In this document: in pieces, positions 39,283 to 54,108 of the stretch
How the letters are laid out: every line of letters starts with the position of its first letter
Numbering within the stretch: position 1 is the stretch's first letter
DNA from: Ficedula albicollis
Taxonomy: Eukaryota; Chordata; Aves; Passeriformes; Muscicapidae
NCBI RefSeq assembly: GCF_000247815.1
Contig: NC_021673.1
Location: forward strand, 41,804,592-41,868,591
DNA length: 64,000 nucleotides
Direction: 5' to 3'
Translations under genes and position numbers: made by a program
The notes under the pieces: model-generated
Seen by the model: the letters and a program-made list of their open reading frames with translations, nothing else
Told to the model about the DNA's origin: nothing
The model's database searches: none

Positions 39283-42200
39283 TTTGTTCCTGTTTTCTCC
39301 AGCTCTCTCCTCTGCCAGCTGTCTCATCAGGCAGCAGGTACTACCACTTGCTGTTTGTAGGACACGTGTGCTTTTTGAAGATACCTGTACTTTCTTTCCA
39401 TGGTTCAGATTTACCCACAAGGTTGAAACTGGACACACTATTTGGCTGCTTAGTATGCTTAGTATTTGGCTGCATTTGGTATGCTTAAATTTGCAGGGGC
39501 TATTTGCTTTGTGTTAGTGCAGAACATTCTGGTATAAGTGTTTGTATAAACATACTTCTTTTGTGGGTTTTTTTGTTGTTTTTTTTTTTCTTTTAAAGCC
39601 TGGGGGAGATTCAGAATTGCCCAGTACGCAGTACCTGAGGCTTATGCGTGTTACTGTTGCATTGCCCAAAGTGCATCCAAAGAAAAGTTCAGGGGTTGCT
39701 ATTTTTGTCCCTGCTCAGGGTGACACGCACACACATCTGCGCTGCCGTGGTGTCTGTGTGGGGTGATGCCAGGGCACGGAAGGATGAGTTGTTTCAAGGC
39801 CCCAGTTTGGTCCAGAGGCTTTTCAGTATGTGTGCTGTGAGCTGGTGCTCAGCCGTCATTTCCTCCCTCCTGCTAGAGCCAAGGACAAACTCCTCTCTCT
39901 CAATACATTAAACCTGTCAATGTTTGACATAAGCAGCCAAAAGATTGATGAATGGAATGTGAAGCAGCTGGTTTTGAGGGTGTGCTATTTTGTTATTGAT
40001 AGGCCAACACTTTTTTAACAACGAAACCTGTTTCAAAGGTGCCTGTTCCGTGGTTATTTAAGGTGTTTTAAAAAAGAAAAACAAGTTCTGTCATGAACAG
40101 CCATAGTGACTTGTCCTGCAAGTGACTAGTTCTGTGCAAACCCATAAATTCCCATCATTAATTACTTCTGATGGAGGCATTAGAAGGAGATTTGATACAT
40201 GCATTTCCAGTAGATTTATAAAAACATTTTTTGGGCAGCAGTAGAGCATTTGAAGGTCAGGTATCCAGTGTTGTGCTCTGAAGCATGACAGCACACTTGT
40301 CAGTATTTACCTGGGATTATAGCCAGAGTTCTGGGCATGGAAGGATCATTCTTAGATACCCTAGAGTCTCTCTGTTGATCTGGATCCTACTCCTTACTCT
40401 GCATGAAATAAATACTCGGACAATTCCTGGGTGTCTGCAGCTGGTTCCCCTCTTTCTGACGCCTGTCCTCATGAAATTCTGCAAAATCTCCTTTCCTTTA
40501 TAAAAGACCTTCTTAAATCCCAGCCTAGGGGGGTGTTTTTGTTTCTTTGGTTTCTTTTTTTTGTACCTGAAATGATCTTTTCAGCTATCTTCCTTTGTAT
40601 AAGCCTTATATTTTCTAATAATTTTGTGTTCTGTTTTTATCTGAAATAGTGCAAAAGGCTGAAATTGTAGGACTGCTGATGAACTACTATCTACTACTAT
40701 CAGAGGAGGCTGTTCTTGAATATCGAGTCTCTTTAAATATCTTCTCTTACAAGCAGCAATAATTAATAATTAGGAAGGGGAAAATCTATTTTCTAATTAT
40801 TTATTTGGCAGGAAGCTTTTTCTAGGAAGATAAGTAAATACCAAAGGAACAGTGGGTTGAAAAATATTGTGCAAAGTTTATGTAAACAAATTATGTTAAG
40901 ATAAACAAAAAAATCCAGAATGTGGGCTTTTGGCTCTTGATTAATGTGCTTTTCCGGTGTTTTGCTGGACAGGATCACTCAGTTACACCATGCTGAGTAT
41001 AAAACTCTTCTAAGGCTTTGTGCATCTGTTTCTGGAACTCTCTCACCCAAGATATGTTTTTATTTAAAAATCCTGATGTGTATCAGTAAATGCAGTGGGC
41101 AAGTAGGTCTTGATGTAACCTTGAGGTCATTGGAAATATACCAGAGAAGACTTTGGTCCCAGCATCTCTTCTCTTGCACATGGCCACCCAAGTGCAGTAG
41201 CAGTGTATTCATAGGCATGGATGTTTGTTTTTGTCTATTTTTTAGGGTAAGCTTGACACTTGTTGAACTCATATATCTATTGTGTGACAGACAGGCCAAA
41301 AGCTCTATGTTCAAAGGTTGTGTAGGAAATGAAGAAGGATCACATCCTGGTTCATAGAATAAGGCAAACCAATTCCTGCTTTCTTTAATATTTAAAGAGA
41401 AAGGGAGTTGTTTTTTTAAAGCTTCAGGACTATTATTTGAAATTTACACATTGCTGCGGCCCTTAGAATCATCAGACATGGAGCTCATATGGAAGGATTT
41501 CTATATAATTTTGTTTTAATCCACAGACTTAGTTTTTTGTCTCAAGATTCTAGAGTGCAACAAGAACCCACATTGTGTCAAAAATAAACAGGATTAAACC
41601 TCAGGGAAGGAAGAGACTCCAGTGGCTAAATCAGGATGCCATAATTACATGTGGCAAATACATATGTTTAGAAGGTTTTTGGTTTCGGGTCCAGAATCTG
41701 GTGGCAAGGATAACATAGTGGTTATTTATCAGCTCTAGCCCCAAATACTCTATTAGACTTACATCCCACATTAAAGTAACTTGTGGATTTGCATTTTCAG
41801 CGTGTTTTGAGTGTTTGTTTCAGTTCTTTAACAGTACAGTGTTTCAGCTATCCTGAAATAACACATGGATAACAGCTGTAGGAAATCATGCAAAAATTTT
41901 ATTAAGCACTAGACTCTGAAATTGCCTTTTTCCACTACAAATGCACTGACATCTGGGTCATATCTTCTGGTTAATTCCAATGTGTCTGACAGTGTAACAC
42001 ACGAACAAATGAGGAAAACAACACAGAATGCACAAAAGAAGGAAATGGCAAATCAGTGTTCCTTGTGTTTCAGATACTGTACTCCAGAACATCTTTCAGA
42101 TTTTCCTAATAAATCAATCTGAAGTTCTGAATTCTAGAGGGCATGACTATGGAAAATCACTATGACAGAGCTGGCTACCACTATAATGAAGTTTTGAGGT

Positions 42201-42794
42201 TTATTATTTTCTACCAGTCAAGATTGCAGAACGTTATGTCCAGAAGGTAGAAGCAGGTGTCCTCCACAGGTCTTGTTACTGAGCAGTGAAAATAAAAAAA
42301 GGGATCAGAAACCATTGTCAAGTTTTCTTCTGGCAAGCTTTTACAGTGGGAGACGGTCATAATTTCAAACAGACTGTAACAGAGAGCAACAGAAGTGCCA
42401 GCTGTGTAGTAACTGACTGTCTGGATAGCCTAAAATTTATATCTATGCAATTTTTTTTTTCTTTCTAAAATTGAGATTTGTATATCCACATCGTACATAA
42501 GCTTTTGAACACTAGTCTGTCTTCTAATTCACAGAGGTTAACATGAAAACATGTTGGTATCCTTAGAAGTGAAAAAATACTGCAATGGAATATGCAGTCT
42601 TTCCTAAGACAGTAGTTTAATATGTATAACTTTTCATTAGTTACAAAACATATTTTTTACAGGCTTCAATTTATCAATGATTGCTTGGTAGTATAAACCT
42701 GTTTTGAGACATATCCCTTGTAATATTAGCATAAATCCTGCAGTTCCAAGTGAGATTAATGTGAGGTTAGATAAAAATAATACTTACAGAAGAT
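39283..42794. other. intronic sequence, no gene recognised
   Basis: Unique DNA. A short imperfect repeat of 'tagtatttggctgc/tatgctta' words lies at about 39.44-39.49 kb, and a T/G tract at about 39.56-39.59 kb. The 137-codon open frame at 40944-41357 has no recognisable domain. Confidence 0.5.
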
Positions 42795-43260
42795 AGGGCT
42801 GCTAAGGATTTTCTAGTCCATCCACCTGACCTTAAGGCAGGCTGATATTTTTTCTACACTTATGCCTACATCCTGTCCCCAGAAAGTTCCATGATTGGGA
42901 TTCCTACATGCAATGGGCAGTGCATGCTATGTTTGCCCACGAGGGTGGGGCGGGAGGGTGACACCCAGTCTATTTTCCTTGCTGTGTTTTAGGCTGCTGT
43001 TCCAAATGAACAAGGAAAAATAGCTTCACCTTTATGCATTGCAGCCACTGTTAATTTGCCAGATTACTGTCGTCCTGTCTCTGCTCTGCCTTGTCCAGAA
43101 ATTGGACCCTGAGTTTTTCAGTCTATCCTCTTAGCTCATACTATCTAACCTTGTAATTATTTTTTTGTTCTGCTCTGCACTCTACCAGTTGGTGATAAAA
43201 TGTGGCTTTCAGAAAAGAGCACAAACCTCCAAACTAAGCAGTGGAAAGGTTATTGTAGTT
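42795..43260 (-). mobile_element. strongly degraded CR1-like fragment
   Basis: The + strand keeps fragments of reverse-complemented CR1/L3-type 3' sequence: gattttctagtccatccacc, ttaaggcaggctg, and later ttcagtctatcctcttagct with ttgttctgctctgcactct, matching the usual 'cagtctctcct...tttgttgctctcctctggactct' order. The middle part is poorly matched and the ends are uncertain. Confidence 0.55.
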
Positions 43261-43337
43261 GGTGTTTGTACCACCTTCCTGTTCACTGATTGTAGTAACA
43301 TCTTCTCTTTGGTGCTCTGATGGCATTGGGCACTTTT

Positions 43338-43480
43338 AACTCCAACATATTGTTCAAAGCTGTTGCCAGGTAGTCGTTCCCCTGCTTAAACTCCAACATA
43401 TTGTTCAAAGCTGTTGCCAGGCAGTCATTCCCCTGCTTAGTTGTTCAAAGCTGTTGCCAGGTAGTCGTTCCCCTGCTTAA
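43338..43480. repeat. 51-bp repeat, two full copies plus a 40-bp partial third
   Basis: Copies at 43338-43388 and 43389-43439 (aactccaacatattgttcaa ... cccctgctt). The third copy, 43441-43480, lacks the first 11 bp and repeats the 3' part. Copies 1 and 3 share ggtagtcgttc where copy 2 has ggcagtcattc, so the third copy resembles the first more than its neighbour. Confidence 0.95.
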
Positions 43481-46400
43481 TTAAAAGTATGTCCCTAGTA
43501 TGACCTAAGCATGGTATTAGATTACTTTTGTTGCAAAATCTCTTCTTACCACTTCTTTTTTTTTGTTCCTGCTATTTATATGGTGAAATCAACAAAGGAA
43601 GGAGTGACTGAAGACTCATGTGCAGGTTACTGTGAAGAACAAGTTCTTGCATGCTCCTCAGGGACTGTTCAGGTCCACACACATCTCAAGACGTTGGGGT
43701 AAAAGCACATTATTTACCAGGGAGATTACTTTCAGCAAAGGAGCAACAAGCTGCTTTGAATTTTTTGTGGAGTGAGAACTTGTAAAGGGGGTAGCAAAAC
43801 AGATGATGGATAGTAATTCGTTCCTGTATTGCTACTTTGGTTTCATCCTGAGCTATAAGAAAAAATAATTAAATACATTTTAGATATGAAGGCCTTTTTA
43901 AGCATATCTTATAATATAGTGGAAAAGTCTCCTAATTGAAACTAGAAATTGTATTGCTGAATTTAAAATTGTGAATTATTTTTATTCTTTCTATTTATTA
44001 GTGATACTTTCTGAGCCAACTGACTTCAGAGTACTCAGAAATTTTCTGGCAGCAAGGAAACAGAATCTTTCTATTTTTAATAATTCAGTTGAAATTTTTA
44101 GTCATCTTGTTAAAATTACTTGGAGAGGAATACATAGCCCTGTTTTAGAAAGTAATATTTGAGCTAAATCTCATTTTAAGGATATTTTTTCCTTATGTGC
44201 AAAAGAAATTCATAACCTTTTTTAAAAAGGGTGAGAGGGGAGAGGAAGAAAGACATCCACGTGACTCCCCCAAAGCTGCATACAGTAAAATTGCAGGGAT
44301 GGCTACAGACAGATCTTCCCAGAAAAGACACATTTACATGTTCTATGTATGCACAAAGTCTATTTCAAGTGGGGAAAGGGATTTGGTTTTGAGTGTTTGT
44401 AGTAATCTCTAAAGAGCCTTTGTATCTCTGCTCAAAGTCCCACTTTGGAAATTTTTCAGTGGAAAACATCTTCTGGTACTTGCCATGCCACCAGGTTCAG
44501 CTGCCTGCAAGCTTCTCCTTCTCACAACAGCCAACTCAGAAGTGCTCATGGAACTCATCAGTTCTACCCAGTACTTCATGGTGTCAGTGCACATATACAG
44601 ACATTCTGGAAATGCCATTATTTTCTACCCATGTGTGGGTTTAATGGGATTTCTGAATAGTTCAAGAGCTCATTTTTCCAGGATGCTGAGAGAAACATGA
44701 ACTCGTCCACACAGTGGCTCTGGATTGTTCTACCTGAGCTTTTTTGTTGGTTCATCATCTATTGATGTGCAGTATGAAGCACTGGACAGTATCTAAGGAG
44801 AGAATAAGAATATCCTTTAATAGAATAAAAAGTCAATAAAACACATTTTTAAAATGAGCCTGAAGGCACGAGCTATTTTTCATAAGCTGGGCTCTTTCTT
44901 TTTCAGTCGTCTTTTCTCTCCAGTCAGGTTTTGTTATTAAGCACTGTGGCTTTTTAATCAAAGCCCACAGTTACCCAGAGTACATTTTTATGCTGGCTCT
45001 GCCCCAAGTGCAGGCTGCCGAGGCTGCACATCAACAGAGAGCCCAGAGAAGCGTTCCTCAACTTGGACCTTTTGTCCCAGCTTACTTCCTGTTGACCGGC
45101 GAGTGGCCCTTTGCCTGGCTTCTTGTCAGGTTGTTCACACAGAAGAGAGTTCAGTGTTTCTAAGGGCAGCAAAGTCTTGAAGCAGATTAAAACTCATGTG
45201 TGATGCTCTTGGAGCAGGAATACCAGCTCTTCCCTTTGTGGGTTTGCTAAAGGACAAAGGTCGGAAGGACGAGATAGAGCAGTTTGGTATGCTGGGGTGT
45301 AATTACACTCCTGCTAGGGAAGAACAGCACAAGATATTTACTGGCTGACTGTTCTCCTTAATGGCAGTGTTGAATCTCTGACCATGTGTAAAGCCTCGTG
45401 AAAATGTGCTATTAGTTGTCAGAAAACAATTTTAATACAGTTGCTGCAGCTCTGTTGCAATATGTCCCGCCTAAGCCCGGCCTTCAGGAGCTGGAGGGAA
45501 CAACTGTATTTGGACATGTTTTTTAATGCAAAGCCTGTAGTAGGATGTGTTGGTCATATTACCTGTAATATCTCATTGTCTAGCTCCTTTCCTCTGCTAC
45601 ATGCATGTGTCAATATATGCTTATGTGCAGATATAAATACATATAATGACTTTAGTGTTTGTCACAGGGATAAAATATATAGCTGTAGCTGCAGCAGTGC
45701 AATGATCAAACAGGGAGCTCTGAAAAAGTCATTGATGCCCCAAAGCTTTTCAGCTATCTGAGCTGGACTACAGAAGGTCACTGATACTGCCTGTGAGCAT
45801 TATAGAATTTGCCTTGCTTTCTTAGTGCTTGTGGCAGGGAGGAAAACTATTGGAAGCCCCTCTGCTCAGGTGATCCTCCTGGCACACCAGCATTTTACTG
45901 CTGTCCTGAGCTACAAGGGATTGATATATAGAGGAGATTCCTTAACTACCTGGCCTGGAGGATGATTCAAGAGGGTAAGATGAAGGCTAACAGAATTAAA
46001 TAAATAAAGATGAGGCTGAGCATCCAAACCCCAGTTTTGGGGTTTGGGAGCAGGCTTGTGTCACAGGCTGCTGAGGGCAGTGGCTGGGCATTGCTGTGAG
46101 TCACCTCACTGAGCATGACAGGGCATGGCACACAAATGCCTGCTTATACAGGCAGGGGTGGAAAGAATTAAGCCTGCATTTTCCATGCCAAGAGCTCAGT
46201 GTACTGAATAAAGATCAATCTAAGTCCAAACAATGTTGAAGGGCTTTTTGTGTATCTGTGCATGTGGTTTTGAAGATTGAAACTTAGCTTTTTCAGTGAT
46301 TTTTAAGGACACATCCAGGTTAAATTTGGTAGGAAGGAGCTTGCTTGTATGAAGTTTTAATAGGAAGCTGGCTCAGAGCAATACAGAAGTAGGTTATGAG

Positions 46401-49400
46401 TCCTAGTGTGTGTCTCTCTCTCATTCCTCATTTCTGTGTCTGCGTTCCTGAGGGACTCCTTCATATCACGAAGCCCATTTGACTTATGACCTAAGACAGA
46501 TTTCTTTTCCCAGCTCAACAGAGGTGAAAGGCTAGGGCAGTGTCCCACAGCCAACCTAGCTTCCACATTGTTTTCCAATCTGAAACATTTCAGTACTTGC
46601 AGACAATTTTTGAGTGCCAACACGCTGCTTCCAATGGCTGGAAGATAAAGGGGAATTGTGAGGTTAATGAAACATTTCCAAAAAATTGCAAAAAAAAATT
46701 CATAAATAATTACTAATACTAAACAGTTTAGAAAATGAAGGGGAAAAAAATCCGGTCATATTTCTAATTGTAGAATGCCATTTTTTGTACCTATCATTTA
46801 TCAATACAATTTAATTTATTGCTGGCATTTTTCCCTCCTATAAATTTCTGGTATTATTGTACTCTTAGTAGCATAGCTTTTAAATTATCATAAAGGAAGA
46901 GAAGTAATGCTTTATACTTATGGGAACAAACATTGTTAAATATGGAAAATTAAAATTTCTTATTTTTTTTTCTTTTGCTCTTTTCCTTTTGTTCTGTGTG
47001 GTTGTTCCAAAAAAACTTTTCCCCTTCATAAAATGCTTTTATGTTAATAAATAGCTGAGCTTATTACATGTGGAAAATGATCCCACTCCCATATGTTAGG
47101 ACTAAAGAGCCATCTTTTTTTGGAGCCAGACCACCTATCCATACATTTATGTGTCTGATTTTCATGTCATTTTTACGGTTTTGGCATGGGAAGCCAGACA
47201 AATTAGCCTCCTTTAATCCGTTTTGTCCCTTAGCTTCCAAGGTTTTAGGTGCCTGTAAAGTTAGGCAGCTAATGGATCACATATAGTATAAAGGACCAAT
47301 CTTCCCTGGAAATACACAGAGGTTAAAAAAGAAGAGGGGACTGGATTGTGAAATGGAAGACAGAAGGAGGCAATGTATGTGTTCACTGGAGACTTTTTGT
47401 GTCTTTGGGCAAGACCAGTAGGCACCAAACTCTGGTGGCTACAAACTGAGAACATGGAGGGACTGTTCAGAGTTTGATTATTGGAGGGCTTCTTTGACAT
47501 TTGTCCTTTTTTGAAGGACTGCAAAGGAGACACAATGATATCATAAGTGCATGCAGCTAAGAGGCAGCCTTTAGTTCAGCCCCAGTGTCACAGTATTGGA
47601 AAGGCTGGTAGGAAATGGATGAGCAAAGCATACTCAGGCTGCTGGCACGAGGGGCACCGGGAGCACAAAGCCACCGGCTCCCAAGTGCCTGAAAGGGTAA
47701 ACACTCAATTTGCACACACAAAGAGAACGTTTCCTTGACAAGGCAAGCTGAATTACACACAGGGAAAATTCCACATGCCCCTAGAAAAGAAATAAAAATC
47801 AATATACTGTTTCAAAATACATTTTTATTCCCTGCTTTTCTGTAAGCTGTGTGTCTGCTGCCTGGCTTCCAAGTCTGAGAAGCAATGATACATTAAAATA
47901 GCTGTGTTTTTTAAAAAGCAATCTGTTTTCTTTTTGACTTCAGTGAAATATTGAAGAATCCACTGGCAATTGTGTTAGATTCATTGTTTCTTACTGGGTG
48001 TCATTGGTGAAAGAAGAAATATGCAGTACAGATGCGTACTTGAGTGCTCAGGGAGACAACTTTAGGTGATAGGATGTTGATCACATTGCTTGGCCTTTTG
48101 GGCCAGTTCAAAACATCTGTGCAGCTCAGATGAGTTTTTTTTTTTTAGTGTTTGGATAGCAAAGCCCATGTGTCAATACAGAGCTCGAACTAATGAAAGG
48201 ACTATTTTCTTGGCTATGGTGAAAAAGCCAAGAATGTGGACCATTCCCAAGCATAAATGTTCTTGTCTGTAAATATTTCAGTTACAAATAGGTGCAGTTA
48301 CAGATAGCCATCACAAAGATAAGACCCTCAGACTCAAGCCCCCAGATCTCTGCAACTTTTTTTTTTAAATCCAAATAATCACTTTTTTGCCAGTTACTAT
48401 ATTAGCAGTGTTAGCTGGAACAACACTTCATGATTTTTTTAAAGTTAGAAATAAGCTTTTTGCCTAGTGCTTTCCTATGTCCTTTTGGAGTGATATTTCA
48501 GTAGGGTTTTTTTCCTTCAAGATCCAACTTTTCTGTCAGCTGCAGTCAGCAGTGAATTAATACTCTTGGATGAAACAGGGGTTTCCCATCTGTTCAGTCT
48601 TTTTGAGGATTTCTTCACCTACTCTGGATTGGGGTAAACTCAAGATTATAAATAAATGGAGGCAGGGGAGAAGAGAGTGGGGGAAGAAACAGAAGCTTTT
48701 TCAGATCTGAAGGAAAACTTATATGTTATATGCAAAAGTATGCTTTCCAGCTGAGTGTTGGTCTAGTAAAATGTGTTTTGTCTGTACCTGCATTTCTCCT
48801 GTTCTTAGCTTGGTGATGTTGATAGTAACCACGGAGGGAAACACTCCATCCAGACAGCTGAGAGGTGAAAGCTCAGGCTGGAGCTCTGGGTCTGAATGAG
48901 CACCCAGCCTGACCCCTTCCACCCCACAGAGGGTGTCCTGACCCTCAGGCTGCTCTGCCTCCCTTAGCCCTGTCACAACTTTTAGTAGAAATTATCATGT
49001 GGAGGTGAAAGGTCTACGGAAACCACAATATTGTTTTGTGTTAATTTAACTAGATTGGGGTGTTTTTCAGAGGAGAGCTATTTGTTTGGCAACTTCCCAG
49101 CCCATTCTGCTGTTGAGCCTCCAGTATTTGTATCTGCCTTAGAAGCAAGTTGCAGAGAAAAGTATTAATGACTTGGAAAGTCAAAATGTTGGGTTGTGTA
49201 CCCTGAGAGAGTGAGCACGCCCGTGCCCAGGGCTGCTTGCAGACTGCACTTGGTCAGGGGAAAGCCTGAAGCAGTCTGGCATAGCTTGTACTGGCACTAA
49301 GGCTGTCAGACTGGAAATAACCAGAGCAGTGAGTTCACTAGTCTGGCCTAGAAGCCTAGAAGTTAAATTTAATCAAGAGAAGTAAGCATCCAACTTTCAG

Positions 49401-52400
49401 ACATGAGCTGACCACCAGCACACAGCAGTAATTGTGTGGGGCATTACAAGATACTGACTTGTATGTGGGAAGAAGTAGTGAAAATCTTGCAGGCGGGAGC
49501 ATGTAGAAAGAAATCATAGTAAGATGAGGGAAAGCCTTTGATTTAGAAATTAAGTATCTACAGTAAGCAGTATAAACACTGTAAGACATAAGGTTTATGA
49601 CTGATAAGAGGATTAAAACATTACTCTGACATTAGACATTATGCACCTCCCATCCTCCTCTCTCAGATGAAAGTCCCTCTTTAAGCTGAGACATTTTGGA
49701 GGTTACCAGATGAACATTAAGAGGAACATGCTGCCAAATGTTAACTCTAAATTAAGATGTTTGTATATTAAGTGATTATCTCTTTAGGCATTTGCCTGCA
49801 AATGAATATCTATAGAGAATCTTTTATAAATAATTCTTTCAGGAAATTACAATGATAAAGTGACTTGTAAGGAAGAGAGGACAAGGACTCATTCCCTGTT
49901 GTGATGCCTTATTTATTCTGAAGTGATACAACATACAGATTTGACCAAGATTTTCTTTCTTTCTATTTTTGCTAAGCCTATATAAAAAAGCCTGCTAATT
50001 CTTCCTGCATATCTAGAAAAGTCATCACAGGATCACAGTTAAAATTGCATATGAGTGGATCGTTAACTGGGGTTTCTAAAGACTGGCTTTTAAAATGTTT
50101 ATTCTAAGTTGCCTTTCACATCCTTCTGTGCAAAGCAGAATGCCATGTTGTGATTGATCTGTCTCTATAAACCACTGCATATTGTGCAATATTTCTGCTT
50201 TCTTTGGTTCTAAGTCATTAGGCTTTCTGAGAATACCTTGGATGAAATGTTGAAGTGAAACATGCACACAGCCTGTATGAGTGCTACGTTTTCCTGGGAT
50301 GATGGTATGTTAGGGTAGCAGTTGTTATCCTTTCCATCAGTCCTCTCAAAACTGATTCAGTTCTTTTGCAGTAGCTCAGAGACAAAAGAACTATTAAAGG
50401 TCTCCTGTCTGACTTCTAGCCTGGCAGGACATAGCCACAGGATTCTGTGATGTGCCGTTGCTCCATTTTAATTTTCTGTAAATAAGTGAGAACATAAAGA
50501 TATTCTTAAGATTGAGATAAAGCTACTTTTTCTAGCAATATCTTAGATTTGCATTTTTAAAAGCCCTGGTTTCTAGAGCTGAAAACACAAACCCTCAGAA
50601 TCCAATTTTAGCTGCATCACTCTAAATTACAATAATCTTTCGTACCCTCAGTGTTCTCCAGGTATATATTAAGACCAGAATCTGGTCAGTAGATTTCAAT
50701 TTGAAATCTTTAGCCTGGTGACAATTTAATTGCAAGTAGATAAGCTCTTATTACCCATCAAGCTTCATGCAGAGATCCACAGTTTTCATCACTTTTGCTA
50801 AGATATCTGCTGACACTCCATTGTTATTGTCTAGACTGTGTGAACACTTATAATACAAATATCATGTTAATTAATATTGTTAAAAAAAGAAGGGATGACA
50901 AATTTGCTGCCTCAAATGAAAATAATTCAAAGGGCATAGGAGGACAAAACTGTCATTAAACCTAAATGCATAGATATCTGTAATGGTGGTATTTAGATAA
51001 CCATAGTTATGAAATTTCAACGCTAAACGTAGCAGGTTAAAGCAGTCTACTTCAATGGCAAAATAACATCTTATTTTACATGTATAGTTGATGCTAATGC
51101 ATGGATTTTTGACAATTTCCAGAATGCTTTTTATGATCAGAAAATGTGTTTTGCCTGTCTTACTAGTTGCACAAGATGACTTTAAAGTGTTTCTAGTCTG
51201 GTGCAATAACATTAGTCCTTTGTGTAGCACAATGTCCTACAGTGAGCGTAATGACAGTGTAGTTATCATAGCTGTTAACAAATGGGCCTTAATGGTTGCT
51301 TCAGTCTTTATGACTCAGGCGAGACCCTTTAAAAATTGTACTGTAAACTCATTAGATGTAATTTGAATTTGGAAGTTCCAGAAATAGATGCTAGTGGATA
51401 GACTTTGTTGATGGTCATAGAGCAAAACAATTAATCCCTAGTTTATACATCCCAGTGGGTTGGGGTTTTATTTGTTGATACCTAGCTTGTTCAAATCTCT
51501 TTCTCTGTAGACTGGTTATGGTGTTGTTGGTTTGTTTTGTTGTTTTGTTTGTTTGGCTTTCCTTTTAAGGAGGCGCTAAAAAAATTACTTTTTTTTTTTG
51601 TGTCAGTTCAGGTTTGGCGAGTTTAAAACCTGGTTTTCAGTGCTGCTCCCTACGTGCCTCAGCTGCCCTGATAAGTTGTGCTCTTTCACAGATGTGAGGC
51701 AGATTGGTATAAACAGCTGTCCTCCTAGTGAAAAATCGAAGCATTAGATCAGTGTTGATGTCATTTTTATTTATTTTTTTCTCTTGAATGCTAGTAAATA
51801 GTGGTTGAAGTTCATGTGAACAAGGATGTTTAGAACAGTATGTCTTAACTGCCTGACTCTCGACATGAGGCAATGTGTAATTCACATAAACCTTCTGCAG
51901 AAGTTTCTGGATCACATACCAGATGATGTGCTGGCCTTGTAGCGCAGAAACCACGATTGAAGTCCAGCCTGCAGTTCCACACAGACTCCTCTTTTTTTCT
52001 AGGGTAGACCTCTTTCCAAAATCACAAGTGAGCAGTTAGATGATGTTTGGCTCATCAGCTGTTCCGTCTAATGATAGAAAAAGTTCCTTCTCAGCATTCA
52101 CTGTTCTTCTGAATGGAGTGGCTCAGCAGAGTCACCCAGCTTTGATGGCAACCAAAAGCATCCCTTGGCCAAGGCCATTAAAATGTTTTCTTGTGTTGCT
52201 CGCTGGGTATCGCCGGGATGAGCTGGGTACAGGCACGTGAGCCAAGGGATGGGTGTGAGCTACTAACTAGGCAAAACAAAACCCAGTTCAGATTTGGAGC
52301 ACTGTATGGGTGAAAGCCAGCAATGTCTCCTGCTCCAGCAGTGATTTATGACACTTCCTCAAATATGAAACATCTGGGAAGTGAGATCGATAAAGTCCCT

Positions 52401-54108
52401 TTGAGAAAGCGCATGCAACAGGATGGCAGAGAAAGGCAGTACGTATGAAAACTGCCAAAATCTTATATGGGTTCATTTCAGCTCTAAAAAGGCAAACAAA
52501 GAAATAGATGTTGCTTCCTCTCTCCTTAGCCAAGCATAGGGTAATGCTTCTGATGGATAAGTTCATTATTTTGTTTTTCCTAGGTAATGAGTCTCATTTT
52601 GGTTAATCCTATGGCAAAGCAACGTGTCAAATTAAAGCCCTAGCTCCTGCCTATTCTATGTCATTATTTCTGCACATCCATTGTTTTACCACATAGTACA
52701 TTTTATTTGGTGTAGGGAGCCTTTCTGTTATGATACTTGCTGATATGGAACATATGATATTGTGACTAGTCCACGTTTTCTGTCATATTTTGCTAGCGTA
52801 ACCTTGCAAGCGGTATGAAAGGCTTTTACACCTGTCAGAAAGGCTTACTTAACTCATATGTTAGAGCTACTGCAAAACCGTCTTGCAGAAATGAGCTGCA
52901 AATTCAACGCAGCATATTGAATTTTTAAATTTATTTATTCACAGCACAGGTCAATTAATTTATTTCACAGTGATGTAATATTTAGTGTTTGAAAAAAATA
53001 GATAAAGCATGGGTGAGAAGCTGTTCTCTGTTCAGCTGAACAAAACAGCCAATGTTTTTCCTGTTTGTAGCAAATACAATGCATGTCATATGCATAATAC
53101 TATCCAGTGAATAATAGGCATTCTTGCTGAAATGGTTTGGACTGTATTGTTTTTCCTGTCAACAGAAGATTCCTTAACATTCCTTATTAAAAGGCACAGT
53201 ACAATTAAACAAACAAATAACTCTTTCCCAGACGGGAAAAATAAATAACCTTTCTGGGCCTCCCAAGCTGAAATTGTCATGCATATTTTATCCATAGTTG
53301 ATTGAGACATGAAATATATCTCCTGTTTTGCTCAACAAGGCTTTGCAATGTGGGCCCCAAGCGTCGTGCAAGCCTTTCTTCTACAATATAATCCAAATAA
53401 TCAATGATTATCAAAGGGTATTTTTTATCATCTTTTAAAATAGCCTACAAAGTGGTACCATTATGTGCTTAGTCAGGTTTGTTTATTCCTGTTCCTCAAG
53501 CCTCATCTGTTGCCAAACCCAAACACTAAAAAAGAAAACCACCAACAAATCAAAAATTATTAGGAAAATAAACTCTTGAGTTTGACTTTGAGATGAGTCA
53601 CCAATACCAAGAAGTCTCAGATGAAAGAACTACCAACACTAGAAACCCAGGGTTTGTTTTTGTAGCAAGAAAACCCTAGAAATGCATATAGGTCCAGTGA
53701 TATATCCTGTGGAGTATAGACAATAATGGAGTGAGGGCAATAAATGTATGTAGATATCTACTTTAACTGGAATACATCCTGTGATCTCAAATAGTAACTC
53801 ACTCTTGGACACCCCTGATCTGCAATTTTCTCTATCAGGACCCATAGATTATCTCTTCCTGAACAAAAAAAATGCCAAAGGAGAGATATCCTTATGTGTT
53901 CCCCAGCTGCCTGGTGGTTGATGGTAAGGCTTTGTTCTTAGCAAATGAGCTAGGTATTTCCATCCTGTTTTTAAGATAAATTACAGAGGCTATTACCACA
54001 AATCTATATTTCAAGGGTATTGGTCTATGCCAATTTGTTAAGGGGAAGAAGACCTGTGTTGCAGTCTTAAGTGTTGGATTTGACAGCCAGATTTTGAGTT
54101 TGTTAGAG
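43481..54108. other. intronic sequence, no gene recognised
   Basis: 10.6 kb of mostly unique AT-rich DNA, with no exon, RNA gene or LINE that I can identify. A T/G-rich tract is at 51.52-51.60 kb. The interval 52.57-53.32 kb is dense in homeodomain-, octamer- and MEF2-like A/T motifs and might be conserved. Confidence 0.5.
51521..51600. repeat. T/G-rich low-complexity tract
   Basis: GTT/GTTTT words followed by a T run of about ten, broken by a short unique part. Confidence 0.6.

Noticed and set aside
40944..41357. 137-codon + strand open frame
   Set aside because: No recognisable domain, no splice context and ordinary intronic composition.
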